Source: Gracilaria gracilis
Taxonomy: Eukaryota > Rhodophyta > Florideophyceae > Gracilariales > Gracilariaceae
Length of the DNA: 64,000 nucleotides
Assembly (NCBI GenBank): GCA_030374805.1
Contig: JARGSG010000136.1
Location: 40,747-104,746 of the forward strand
Direction: 5' to 3'
Position numbers and translations under genes: made by a program. The notes beneath the pieces are model-generated. The model saw nothing but the letters and a program-made list of their open reading frames with translations, was not told where the DNA came from and searched no databases. Every line of letters begins with the position of its first letter. Within the stretch, counting starts at the first letter, position 1. This document shows positions 21,794 to 32,240 of this stretch, in pieces.

Positions 21794-22432
21794 ATGAACT
21801 TTCTATGGACCATTGTCGCAGCCATCTTCTTTAACCAGTTTTGCTCAGTCCTCACTGTTCCGTTCAACCGAAAAAAAACTGTTCTTCTTGAATCCGCAGA
21901 CACTGCACCATCCGAAGAAGCGTCAACAACCAACATACCTTCACTCTTGCGATCCACTGAACCTCTTCTCGCTCAAGCCTCGACTCCTCAACGAATTCCG
22001 GATTACATAATAGTGACATGTATTCGAGGGTCGTGTTTCTCGAACCGTGGTCTCCGCGTTTCGTGTTCGAGATCGCATCATGAAATCGCCCCGTCACGAA
22101 ATGCCGCCGTCTTAATAATTGCAGAGTTGAATAAGGAAACTAACCATCACAAGATCACGTACAGAACACAAGTTGCAGCCTCAGCGGTCGATTCGGGACT
22201 GGTTTCCTCTATTCACTGGATTTCGACTGAGAACGACAAGGAGTCGACGAGTTGTTCTCATGTTCGCGTCTCTCATTCTGACGCTTTTACTTTCGATAGA
22301 CAACAGACCCGACCACTCCTTGCAGCCCCGTTTGGTTCATGCTGTTCTGGGTGTTCCTTCTCGACGAAGGCTCAGAATTCTGACTATCCTCCCGCTCTGT
22401 CTTGCTGTGTCGCGTGTTCGATTTTGGGTTAG
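21794..22432 (+). CDS. small secreted cysteine-rich protein, novel family member 1
   Basis: 212 aa from the ATG at 21794; an upstream in-frame start (21713) is ignored because the chosen ATG begins a clean signal peptide (MNFLWTIVAAIFFNQFCSVL) and fits the TATA spacing. A Ser/Thr/Pro linker follows, then a folded part shared with the genes at 25672 and 28545: IIVTCIRGSCF, an AAVLIIAEL strand, a V..SIHWIS block, and a C-terminal cysteine module PFGSCCSGC ... YPPALSCCVAC. I do not recognise the family. Secretion, size and paired cysteines would suit a cell-wall, defence or signalling protein; this is inference only. Confidence 0.75.
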   Translation: MNFLWTIVAAIFFNQFCSVLTVPFNRKKTVLLESADTAPSEEASTTNIPSLLRSTEPLLAQASTPQRIPDYIIVTCIRGSCFSNRGLRVSCSRSHHEIAPSRNAAVLIIAELNKETNHHKITYRTQVAASAVDSGLVSSIHWISTENDKESTSCSHVRVSHSDAFTFDRQQTRPLLAAPFGSCCSGCSFSTKAQNSDYPPALSCCVACSILG

Positions 22433-23932
22433 AACGGATGATGAGGATGTATAGTTACCTACAACACGTCTTAACAAATGTCGCACTAATGCTTCCTCAC
22501 CTCGGTCGTTTTGAAGTTTGGGTGATGGTTGCTTGGACTACAGACGTTGAAGTCTTTCCCCCTTGGTCACACCCATCCGTGAGGCTCGACTTCAGCTCAA
22601 TCGTTACAGCACGCGGAGAAATGATCACCTTCAATGATTCAGACTACTGTACCGCATGAGAGAACTCATGTCTAAAGCTAGTAGCAGTCCTGCGAGGCGT
22701 CCCAAGAAGCTTGTGTACCTGTGTATTTATCTCTTTCGTTTCTCCGTAAACCATCAGTTTCCATCTATACCTGAACTACAAATAAGTGATAAGCTACTGC
22801 AGATGGTAACCAACTAGCGCGAGGATGCATTCTAAGTGCAAACATGGATGATGTTCATGCCACTAGTCCAGGCAAACAGCGCCAACAATACTCCTTATTC
22901 ATTGTTTTCCTTTTTGTTAGCGCAATGTCGTAAGACACTTGAACACCACCTCTTCGAGTTGAAGTGCAGTTCGCCTCCTCTTTCCGTGTCATCCGCTGGT
23001 AGCACAACGGCTGTAATCAATTCTTTCACATCTCCGTGACGGGGTGTAATCAGCTTGGAAGCTCAAGTTGGCGTTGAGCACTCTAGAGCGTTGTCGCTGA
23101 CCATTTGCCTTGATGCTGCAATGAATTTCATTGAATGAAATATGTACACGGCGTACCCATCTTAGATGCGGATGGTGTATCGCATTTCGGAACAAATTCC
23201 GCTTCCCACGACTTTGCACACTCGACTCATGAACAGAAAGTGGAAGCCCTCCTATACGTCTCGGCTTTTAATGCACCAATCCGTGCGTATTGGTATCCAT
23301 TTGTATATCATATCATATGTTTGTTTGTTCGATGCATCAATACCATTAGGGATACCTTTTGGCACCCTGGGTCAAGAGTTGGTAAACAGAAGCGACGGTT
23401 GATCCAGCGACGATTGCACCAGATAATCTGACCGTTGTCAACGGTCTGAATCTGGGATTTTACCGTCAGATAGATACACTGTCGTCTTCTGAAATTCTAA
23501 TTCTGCGCCATGGTCAACGGCGGCCAAAATTTTTGGTTCATTTTTCTATCGAAGTGATGTATAGTAGATACTCCCTCATTCTGCCCGCCACCCTAACATC
23601 TCCGACAAGCACGAAGTTTTCTCCGTAGTTCCATCCCATCCCTTCATCAATCAAGCGACAACTCCTCGGGCTTCATTGTTGCAAGGTTTTGTTGCGTGGA
23701 ACTCTTTCGCCTTGACCACTTTGCATCATTGTTTCCTTCGCCGTTAGTTGTGAACACACTGACAGCATTGTCAAGGTGTTTATTTCGGGCCATTCATTCC
23801 CTTCCTCTATTGAGAAGACGAATCTCTCGTTCTAGGCTTGACTGTGAAAATCGAACTCAGATCTTTCCTCACAAATACTAGTCTCCCTCTCTTTCAGAAG
23901 AAACTGGTTCCGTGACGCAACGATTGCTCTCC
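22433..23932. other. intergenic region
   Basis: No gene recognised. Near 23880-23900 a pyrimidine-rich stretch ending CTTTCAG resembles a 3' splice site just before the small gene at 23933, so an upstream non-coding or coding exon cannot be excluded. Confidence 0.45.
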
Positions 23933-24214
23933 ATGGCAGCTGATATTCTGTTCGAACTACAAGGCATCCTCTCAGAAGCTGACTTCGACACAATTGAATC
24001 ATTTATCGTAATGTACAATGAGTTCAAACCGGAAGAAGCAGGTCAGACAAGAGTTGGGTTCGAGTTCTTCATCCAAAACCTTCAGAAACGATACAATAGA
24101 GTCTTTAAGGACTGTCACAAGGTCCTTTCTATCAAACTAGACGACGTGGAGCAGCAACTGATCGAAAATGATTTAAAAAGGAAAAGGGATAGAGTCGGAA
24201 AAAAGGAGGAATAA
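23933..24214 (+). CDS. hypothetical small helical protein
   Basis: 93 aa from an ATG in CCATGGC context (a GTG seven codons upstream is also in frame). The sequence is predicted to be almost all helix, with acidic N-terminal half (ILFELQGILSEADFDTIESF) and a basic Lys/Arg-rich end (LKRKRDRVGKK) that could be a nuclear signal. No known family. It lies just upstream of a relic of the cysteine-rich family but shares no similarity with it. Possibly the last exon of a longer gene, given the CAG acceptor-like site at about 23899. Confidence 0.4.
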   Translation: MAADILFELQGILSEADFDTIESFIVMYNEFKPEEAGQTRVGFEFFIQNLQKRYNRVFKDCHKVLSIKLDDVEQQLIENDLKRKRDRVGKKEE

Positions 24215-24475
24215 AGGGAAGAATTCACCGAGACTGCGGAGGTAACGACAATCGGGAGATGTGTAACCGGTCTGCTTCACAGAAGCAGAAGAATGAATTG
24301 GCGAACGCTTCAAAACTCTCGAACTCCAACCAGAGAAATGATGCCGTTGGCAAAGAACATTCTAGGAACAAACAGTATACCGAAGGCAAGAATTTGATTC
24401 GACCCATAGCATTGTTTTATAAAGACGACGATAACGCGAGAAAGCGAGAGCTGTAGAATAAAAGCTTTTGAGTTC

Positions 24476-24577
24476 GGGAACCCGTTTGGTCCTTGTTGTG
24501 ATCCGTGCGGGTTTGGGAGCCGGCGCAGGTGTCCTCCTTCCTTTTCCTGTTGTCGCGCATTACCGCAGGTCTTAAGC
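24476..24577 (+). pseudogene. relic of Cys-rich secreted family (C-terminal module only)
   Basis: One frame reads NPFGPCCDPCGFG, then a short Arg-rich stretch, then CPPSFSCCRALPQ. It aligns with the C-terminal module of the gene at 25672 (RPFGSCCGPCG ... YPPAFSCCRAC) position by position, except that the last cysteine has become Leu. No signal peptide or N-terminal part in frame is found upstream; the preceding frame ends in a TAG 24 bases before. A dead member of the array. Confidence 0.7.
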
Positions 24578-25546
24578 TCTGGTCCATCAATGATATTCGG
24601 ATAATGGCACTTCGTTAAGGTTTCGGACGAAGGCATAGTCTGCATTTGCGTGAGGCATGAACGCAGTCGCCACAATTGATACTTGACTTTTGCCTGATAT
24701 CTTCAGTTTGATAGCAATCAGGCGTTTCTTTCCAGAAGCAGCACATCATGAGTTTCCGTACTGTTCCTGAATGTTTCGAGCATTCGTCAAAAGCAACGTA
24801 TGGAATTCCATCTGTCATTTGACAATCCATTTCCATCTCCTCAAGATCAAGAACAAGCAACTCTAATGCAAGCAAATTCCAAGAAAAGTCCTCGTATGCA
24901 TGTACAGTACCATCATAAACTTTCTTAGAAAACTGTTAGGCTACCGGGGCTGTGCTCGTCTTGTGACACCGGGTGTACAGTTCATGTTTGAAGCTTTCTA
25001 GCACCATCGGCTCCCATGTTTGGAATGTCGGGAAGTTGTAAGAAGCGCTCTAATACAGCAGCTGTAGGCGAGCGAGGCGAAGATGAGGTCACCTCCTTGA
25101 GCAGTGTGAGTGGGGCTCTTCTCTCTGTTAGGTAAGAACGAACGCTGGGTAAGGGGCGCAGCGATACCCCACGGTAAGTGTGTTTCTTTTCACAAACTGC
25201 TTTGCAAAGTTCAGTTTGCCTCCTCTTTGGAGCATTACTGCCGGGAGAAAAATGACTACATGCGTATACGCGCCCAAATCAAAAACCCGAAAGTGATCCT
25301 CATGTATACACGTACATACTCTTCAAATGATTTGGGGGGGTTATGCGCTGTGAACCCAATGTTGGCAGACATGAGTGATGCATTACGGTTAAGAGTCTTT
25401 ATCCTTCTTCCCATACTTCGGGTACTTTATAATGTCGTCATTCGTTAAATCTTTGAATCTGCGCGCGTGTAAAGACCTGCTGGGCTTGCAAGCGTCTTCA
25501 CGCACAAGCTTTCAATACATCAAGTTCTCATTCATGGTAAAGCCTT
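24578..25546. other. intergenic region
   Basis: No gene recognised. A minus-strand frame at 24875-24615 has many cysteines but starts with TTG and has no relatives here. Confidence 0.45.
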
Positions 25547-25552
25547 TATAAA
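25547..25552 (+). promoter_or_regulatory. TATA box, Cys-rich family member 2
   Basis: TATAAA in the context CTTTATAAAG, 125 bases before the ATG of the next gene. Confidence 0.65.
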
Positions 25553-25671
25553 GACAGGTTGACAGACGCAGGTGCGCAGGAGACAGTCTCACAGTCTCAT
25601 GCAACTTTTTGGCTCTTGTTATCGCATAGGCCCTGACATCTCTTAACCCTGCTCCCTCAATACCCATCAAA

Positions 25672-26337
25672 ATGAAGCTCCTTAGTTTCTTGTTCTTATC
25701 GTTCATCCTTCCCCAACTTTTTGCAGGTCATTCTGTTCCATCATCATTCCGAAATCACGCTTGCTTTTCAGTTCCCACCAATCTTCGAGTTTCAGAAGAA
25801 CGCATACCAGGCGATCCATCGAGACGTGTCAGAACCCCCAGCAATGATTCCCCTCCTCAACCCCAGAGCACCCCAACCAATCCCCCATATAAGATTGTCA
25901 CATGTATTGGAACCAGGTGCATCGCTAACGATCAATCCCTCATGTATTGTCCAACAGCACTACAGGTAATTCCATACTCTCGCGGAACCGCCGTGTTATT
26001 CATTGCCGTGAAGGAGACAGGTACAAATGACCTTACGGTAACATTCGGTGCGCAGGTACCACGTGAGTCAGTGAGAACGAGATTCGTTGCATCTATTCCA
26101 TGGATCCCGCTCGGAAACTCTTCAACGCCCGCTTTTTGTTCCAGCCCCCAAGGCTCCTTTGGTGGTATCCTGAACCCTCGTAGGCGGAGTAGATCTTCAA
26201 AGACAGGACAACCAAAACTTGTTGGAAGGCCGTTCGGTTCTTGTTGTGGCCCGTGCGGTCGTTTCAGGACCTCGACAGTCCGTGCCTACCCTCCTGCCTT
26301 TTCCTGTTGTCGCGCATGTCGCAGAACGCGTGGCTGA
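25672..26337 (+). CDS. small secreted cysteine-rich protein, novel family member 2
   Basis: 221 aa. The signal peptide MKLLSFLFLSFILPQLFAG is followed by a Ser/Pro/Arg linker with a PPQPQSTPTNPP segment, then the shared part: KIVTCIGTRC, a GTAVLFIAVKETG strand, an SIPWIPLG block, and the C-terminal cysteine module RPFGSCCGPCG ... AYPPAFSCCRAC ending at RRTRG. Six of the cysteines of the terminal module are conserved with member 1. The gene seems intact. Function unknown; extracellular location is the only safe inference. A cluster of basic residues between the conserved blocks could be a processing site. Confidence 0.78.
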   Translation: MKLLSFLFLSFILPQLFAGHSVPSSFRNHACFSVPTNLRVSEERIPGDPSRRVRTPSNDSPPQPQSTPTNPPYKIVTCIGTRCIANDQSLMYCPTALQVIPYSRGTAVLFIAVKETGTNDLTVTFGAQVPRESVRTRFVASIPWIPLGNSSTPAFCSSPQGSFGGILNPRRRSRSSKTGQPKLVGRPFGSCCGPCGRFRTSTVRAYPPAFSCCRACRRTRG

Positions 26338-27526
26338 TGAAGATGTTCGAAAGATGGCGTTTCGATCAGACTTCGTGAAGGGCTTCATACGTAATGTTGT
26401 TTGGATGTTTCGTGGCTCATGACATGATACCGACCAAACGTGACCTCGAGGTTCACATAGCAGCTTCGGATCGATGGCAAGTCCAAGCGAAGCACTCCAG
26501 AAACAAGGAACCATCAGTGCACGTCTGTTCTCCGCCAGTCAGTTCCAATATCTGAGTAATGTATGATTAGTAATAAGCGGCTTGACGTTCTGAGCCGATG
26601 TAGTACATTTCCGCCCCCGGATTTCAAGAAACATAAATCATAGCTGCTAATAAAGCTCCAAACGAACAAAGTATCATGACTGATTCATTAACCACGAAGC
26701 TTCCTGCTGTTTGAAACCTGCAATTACTCGTGCAAAGACATGTCGATTGAGATATACAGACGGGTAATATTGGTTTAGTCGGTTGCCGCAAAGTATGCGT
26801 TTGCAGACGATTGAAACATATCGGAGTTCCCAGCCGAGGAGCTACTCCCCGACTTCTTGGTTGTACGAGAAGCATATCTTGGGATAGACTTTTCGACCTT
26901 TCTCATTCATGAAACGCTGTCAGAACCCCGTCGCTGTGTTCCCAGAGTTTCGGATCTCGTCCATCCCCCTCAGGATTTGCTACATCCGCCCTTTTCTACT
27001 ACCCATCAGCTTTGCACGTATTTCGCGACGCTCAAGTTCATCTTCTTCGTAACCTTAGCTCAGTTCGAGTCCGGTTTTCCACGTCCATCACAACCAAGAT
27101 ATGTGTCCCCTCGTCCATTGTTTATCCTGACCTTGATTCCAATCGATGCATTCATCAAAGATCTCTGATTCGAACGTGCTGATACGTAGCGAACTGTTCC
27201 ACCAGAGCAGAGCAGCGGGATAAACATGGGCAGCACCGGGCTTTCTCACTATCCACATTCAGCCTAGCTTTCTTCGATGAGAACCTCCACCGTTACACGG
27301 CCGCAGGCAGGGCAGCAAACAATTGCAGAAGAATATCAACTTGACGCGTGGTGCATCTGGATCAGCAGTTCAGAGAGTGAACCATTCCGGACTTGCAGCA
27401 ACGATGATCACTTCTATAATACACTCCTTACATCTCCGTACTTTCATAGGTGAACACAAAAACGGAAATGTTCATACAGATCATGCACGTGTTCCACATA
27501 TGGAGAAAAAGAAAACGAATTTCTCG
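26338..27526. other. intergenic region
   Basis: No gene recognised. The plus-strand frame at 26857-27168 shows no start context, relatives or domain. Confidence 0.45.
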
Positions 27527-27600
27527 TACTCTCGCCGAGGTTCGAACTCGGGACCTCTAGCATGTGAGGCTAGCGCTCTAACCGGCTGAGCTACGAGAGC
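27527..27600 (-). tRNA. tRNA-Val (anticodon CAC)
   Basis: The minus strand gives a full cloverleaf: acceptor GCTCTCG pairing with CGAGAGT (one G-U), T8, A9, D arm with GCTC...GAGC, anticodon stem CTAGC/GCTAG around loop CTCACAT (anticodon CAC, reads GUG), a 5-base variable loop, T arm CCGAG-TTCGAAC-CTCGG and discriminator A. No CCA is encoded and there is no intron, as usual for a nuclear gene. The B-box GGTTCGAACTC-type sequence is on the complementary strand in the expected place. Confidence 0.95.
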
Positions 27601-28436
27601 CTTGCATTTCCAATTCAAATATGGAATCTCAGCCAACAAATATTTTCCCGAGCTAAAGTTCTAGGAATCTTGCCGGTGACGTGGCCTGCACTCGGCTCTC
27701 TTGCCAGAACTGCATTCATTAAGAGCAACGAGGCAACGAGGGCTATTGCGTACAATAAGAAAGACGGCAGCATGATTTCTACACTCTCAGAAAGCCAATG
27801 AGTTTTGCTGTCACCAGTAAGGTTACCAACGGTAGCAACAATGGCGAGTTAAGAAACATCGATCGCATATCAACGTAGTTGAAAGGTCGTGAAGATCGAA
27901 CGAGTTCGCTGACTGTTATGCGTTTTCGAAAGAGGGGAATATCGTTAACTTTGAATTGCGAACCAGTTTACAATATTCTGCACCGAATGCGCACTATAAA
28001 CTTGGCAAGTACGGCAACAAGAAACCTATCAGCGATACAATAGACCGCTGTTTTCCCCTTGTACATCGTCCGCCAATAAATGAACACCACATCATGGTTC
28101 CTTCGCGAAAACAGGTGCATGAAGCGCCTCTTCTCGCGCATTCCGACTTGTTTCGTGTCCATGGCTTTTGCAGGTGATGGCCACATAGATGCATGATAGC
28201 AAACTACATAGGAAGGTCCTGCACATGTAGAGTCATGACTTTAGTCTTGTTGTATAAGGTACAATCTGTGGTAAAGTTATTTTCTAATCGTATGGCACGA
28301 CATCAAGGCTATCGCGCCCACAGCTCATATTTTTCGTTTGTGTGATCGCCAACACAGATCCCCTTCAAAGTGCTTAGGCCGCGCTCAAACCCATGCAATG
28401 GGATATCTTCTAAGGGCGGTGATGAAGAATGATTCG
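27601..28436. other. intergenic region
   Basis: No gene recognised on either strand. Confidence 0.45.
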
Positions 28437-28445
28437 TATAATAAA
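28437..28445 (+). promoter_or_regulatory. TATA box, Cys-rich family member 3
   Basis: TATAATAAA, 108 bases before the ATG at 28545, matching the spacing in the other members. Confidence 0.5.
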
Positions 28446-28544
28446 CCACCATCACAAGCCACTGATCCTGTTACCGACCTTTCCAAACCGGGCTTGGAAG
28501 CACAATCTATCGCAATCTGAGATACTGCGTCCATTTCTCAAACC

Positions 28545-29179
28545 ATGAAAGTCTCAATGCATCCAGTCAAACCTTTGCTACTCGTCGTAGCTTTACTTTG
28601 TTTCTCTTCTGGAAGGAATCATCCAGCCGCACTTTCCCGACCACAAGCGAGAGGCCTGTGTCATTTCCTGCTCTCCCGTTTCAGACGGGATGGGTTTCGT
28701 GGAAGGATTCAAACACGATCATACACCCAACAAACGTTTGCGGGAACTTCAGTTTCGATTAACCACGTAAGCGAGCCTGCCGGATCACCTGCCTCGTCGG
28801 AGCCAGTCTTTGAAACAGCTGTAAACCGTAGTCTCTATCTCACTTGCGATCGAGAACGATGTGCAGCAGAGAACTTCATGGCCTACTTGTGTACTGTTGA
28901 ATCACCAAAACTGAAAGTGATCTTCTTCTACTATACGGAGAAGAAGACGGGGGGGAAATGATGTGACACATACGGCGACTGTTAGGAAACCGTTTAAAGG
29001 AGGTGGGTATATATTCCCTATTGCTTGGAAGCTTACTCAATTTCCTGGCCAACAGATTTTATGCCGAATAGATAAGAGAAAAAATTGGAAGATCGTTCCG
29101 CACTTGTTGTAGGCCTTGCTGAGTTCGTACAAGAAGGCTTGTTACTTTTTCGTGTTGCTATGCTTGCAGACGCTCCTGA
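28545..29179 (+). pseudogene. Cys-rich secreted family member 3, degenerate
   Basis: The first frame (28545-28961, 138 aa) has a hydrophobic signal segment (PLLLVVALLCFSSG), a diverged linker and the shared block LTCDRERCAAENFMAYLC, then a VIFFYYTEKK strand before a TGA. The C-terminal module reappears at 29087-29179 as GRSFRTCCRPC, an in-frame TGA, then a stretch ending FSCCYACRR, which aligns with the module of member 2. So the gene once had the full family layout and has at least a frame change and one nonsense codon. The first part could still be made as a truncated secreted protein. Confidence 0.65.
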
Positions 29180-29307
29180 CGAAATGCTTCTCATAGACAA
29201 ATCAAACGATTTAACAACTGTTCTAAGAGTTCCTAGTTTAAGGAAGAAATCGTCCGTCGCTTAGCCATTTAACGGCAGGAATAGCGTCGAGTAGAGCATA
29301 ACAAGTG

Positions 29308-29366
29308 ATGAGCTAAGGCTTCTCAACAGTATCCCAGTGGGATACTGTTGAGAAGCCTTAGCTCAT
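29308..29366. repeat. perfect palindrome, 29-bp arms, 1-base centre
   Basis: The left arm (29308-29336) begins ATGAGCTAAGGC and ends TATCCCA; after a single G the exact complement follows to 29366. No mismatch in 29 pairs. Such a sequence extrudes or folds readily and is normally unstable, so it is either young or held by function. Confidence 0.9.
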
Positions 29367-29372
29367 TTGAAT

Positions 29373-29411
29373 ATTGCATATATAGTGGGATAATCCCACC
29401 ATATATGCAAT
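29373..29411. repeat. second inverted repeat, 19-bp arms
   Basis: Starts seven bases after the first palindrome. Arms ATTGCATATATAGTGGGAT and its complement with one mismatch around a single-base centre. The word GTGGGAT/ATCCCAC also occurs at the centre of the first palindrome, so the two are probably parts of one element. Confidence 0.85.
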
Positions 29412-29746
29412 CTTCAAATCCATTAAATGTGATTAAGTCTGTGGTTACCTGGTTACCGGTGTTTCAAACCCATGTCTTGCTCTTGTTGCCTTACGCGGAA
29501 AAGACGCCAGTGTAAAGGCGAGGGCACTGATCCACGGGCAGCTACGGCTGCGTGGTCTGCCTTTGCTCTCGTGACACTCTTTCGCGAGGTTTGTCCCGCT
29601 GCACGCCCTTCTCTTTGCCCCAGCTTTGTCCTCTAGGCCGCCGACGTGCTTTCTAATCGGGAATGTCGATCCTGATTGAAATCTATAGCGATACATTTCG
29701 ATGCAACGCGTTAACCACAGATTCGTCGGTTGGCCACGATTTTGAT
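29412..29746. other. spacer before duplicated unit A
   Basis: No gene recognised; a minus-strand frame at 29696-29445 has no ATG-supported family similarity. Confidence 0.45.
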
Positions 29747-30672
29747 TACAACCCGTCTAGATACGTGCTAGAAAGATTCATATGTCTTCATCTACTTTGC
29801 TGAACGTGTGCAGTGCACACTGTGCACGCTGGCCGACGTGTTGAGCACAGTGTGCTGTGCTCAGTGTGCCACACGCTACTGCGACCATAGTCAACCCCTC
29901 AAAGTGTTACACTAACTTTATGTCTGTCGGCGATGGCGATTGTCTGGTCTTGCAATGGGTTTGCCACGCGTTGCGGTGGAAATGAGCACCACGGATGTCA
30001 GAAGCTTGACGATAGGAAACACTGCTTGCCGTCCAAATGCGGGCGGGGGACGGATTATTTCTATTCTCTTCGGCAAGCGGGGTCGGCTGGACTGGTTTAA
30101 TCTGCCGTTAACGTCCTATCATAATGATCCCATATTGCTCGTATTCTCGTTGTTTTGGTAGCCTATCTTCGGTTGCTCGGCGACTGTGACGGGTTGTACA
30201 TAAAGAACAGCGCCCACCAATGGTTAGTCGTTTGAACCGGGGGCATCGTCATTGCTGCTGTTTGGAGGTACGTTCGTAGTTTCGAGCTCCTGTTCTCTCT
30301 GAACCGGCACTTGGCCGCTCCTGTGGGAAGAGCACCTCTCCGCAATGCGCGTTCTACATGAGCGACTAAGTTTCGGAAGGCGCTCTGTTCGAAAGCTAGC
30401 GGTGCAATCAATACGGCAACAGCTGACAGCATTGTGTCCCTCCATTCTGCAATGGTGAATTGCGTCACTTATTTGCAGTTGCGATCGCCAACACCGATGT
30501 TGTCTCAACCAATCTCACGCATTCACTACGAATGTTTGAAAACCGTTAATGCCATTTTGCACATTTGTTAGTAGTTATCTACACAGTAGTGGGTTGAACA
30601 CAGGGAAAATCTCCATGTTGCACATCAAATAACTGCTTTTAGATGACAGTTGATGATTTCTCTCCTAATCAT

Positions 30673-30918
30673 ATCGACTGTAGAGATGAAGGAGGAGGGA
30701 GGCGCAGAGAGCTTCAACCAGACGCCTGCCGGGACATCTGTAGTTTACTCATCCGTCCGTGGGGCTTTAAAGGAGACCCGCGGACGGTTCTGCAAGATGT
30801 TTGTGGCTATAAGTCGCGTTCTATACCCACACTATTAACTACTTCAAGCTCAGCTTGAAGAGGGGCGCAACTGTCTCTGCTGTATGCTTAACTGTCGGCC
30901 TCCAGCACGACATCGACT
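30673..30918. repeat. 239-bp indel bounded by 7-bp direct repeats
   Basis: Present in unit A, absent in unit B (join near 42313-42322). The word ATCGACT occurs at 30673-30679 and 30912-30918; unit B has it once. This fits either an insertion with a 7-bp target duplication in A or a microhomology deletion in B. Confidence 0.7.
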
Positions 30919-31083
30919 TCGTTCTTTTCTGATCATCGGTCTTAAAGTAGAACAAAATAGAATTCACAAAAAAAGCAGTTGTTTCTTACCAAAGCCAACA
31001 TCATGTGTAAACGTGTTGACGCATATCAGGTGGGTCTAGCAATTTGTTGTACCAAAATCCCCGAAACTGCAGCATGAAATGGC

Positions 31084-32240
31084 GTGACCCACATTATTGA
31101 TATAGTATTTTGAGCACTTCAAATATTCACGAATTAGACTAATGTTTGAAAAACTGAACCTATAAAACAAAACGCTATATTTAATTGTACCGTCTATGAT
31201 CTTTTCAAAGAAATTCGCTCAACAAAAGAAGATTAATGTCAACGAGCTCGTAGCTTGTCATATATAATAACTTGTTCGGACTTGAATCATATCATATTCT
31301 TAGGCAATTGTCGTAGAAATCCTGGGCTCAGGGACAGAATAAATGAAACCCGAAGCATCCACATCATCAGAACGTAGCCAGCGGTTGAATCAGGCCAGAT
31401 CAAAATTTGATGTGGCGTGATTCAACCCCTTTCCCATACCGGTATGCTAAAATAGCCTTACACTTATTGAACGCCAAGCCATCGCCCCAACTGATCGACG
31501 ACAAAATGACGCAAATCCGTCCATGGTAGAGTGGGCATGCGTTGTGATATATCACCTGCGGTTGAAAAGCCGAGTATGCGAACGAGTGTTGCCGCTTCAC
31601 TTATCAAGAAAAGATTTGAACGGATCAACAGTTTCATGCAATTATAAAGAGCAGAAAACTGTCATGTTGTACGACGTGTGCACGCTGGGCATGGAACGCT
31701 ACATCTCGCAGTGGCCTTGCGAGTCGTTAGTCGCGATACGCCGCTCTGGAGACCGAACGCCAGGACATTAGATGGACGAGCATGGGAGACGTTTTGAATA
31801 GTAGATACCGTTGTACCAAGGGTTACCTCTCCGGCATGAGCGTCTGACATGACCGGCAAAATAGAGGCGGCTCGGACGGTCACGCTGTCTATCTACCGTG
31901 ACATAAAGCCAAAAACCGCAACAAGTAACAAAGTCACCCACGTTATTGGTGTGGTTTTTTTTGAACACTTCACAAAATCAAAATTTAGATTAATGTTTGA
32001 TTCACTGAAAAAAGGAAACAACTCTATATTTTATTTGTACCTTCTATGAGCTTTTCAAAGAAATCTGCCCAACAAAATCAACTTGATTGCAACGAGCACC
32101 AGGGTGAGCTGAGCTGATTTGAGCTGAGCTGATCTGAGCTGAGCTCAGTGAGCCCGAATCATTGGCTCTGATCCTGATCAAATAATTCGACTGTTGTTAT
32201 CGAATAATCGAAACCTAAAGCATCCACATCCTCAGAGACT
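31084..32240. repeat. diverged internal direct repeat in unit A
   Basis: About 300 bases from 31084 (GTGACCCACATTATTG) resemble about 300 bases from 31932 (GTCACCCACGTTATTG). Shared, roughly 70-75 percent by eye, are TAGA(C/T)TAATGTTTGA, CTTTTCAAAGAAAT, and AAGCATCCACATC near the end. The same pair exists in unit B (about 42503 and 43310), so it is older than the segmental duplication. Probably two old copies of one dispersed element. Confidence 0.65.

Noticed and set aside
24615-24875. Cysteine-containing minus-strand frame between family members
   Set aside because: Cysteine spacing does not match the secreted family, the start is TTG, and no signal peptide is present.
30163-30468. 101-aa minus-strand frame with a hydrophobic start in unit A
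   Set aside because: The same frame in unit B is interrupted by a TAG within the hydrophobic part, so it is not maintained as protein.
32107-32155. GAGCTGAGCTGAT short tandem run as CRISPR-like array
   Set aside because: Units are contiguous without spacers and degenerate; a simple-sequence repeat in a eukaryotic genome.
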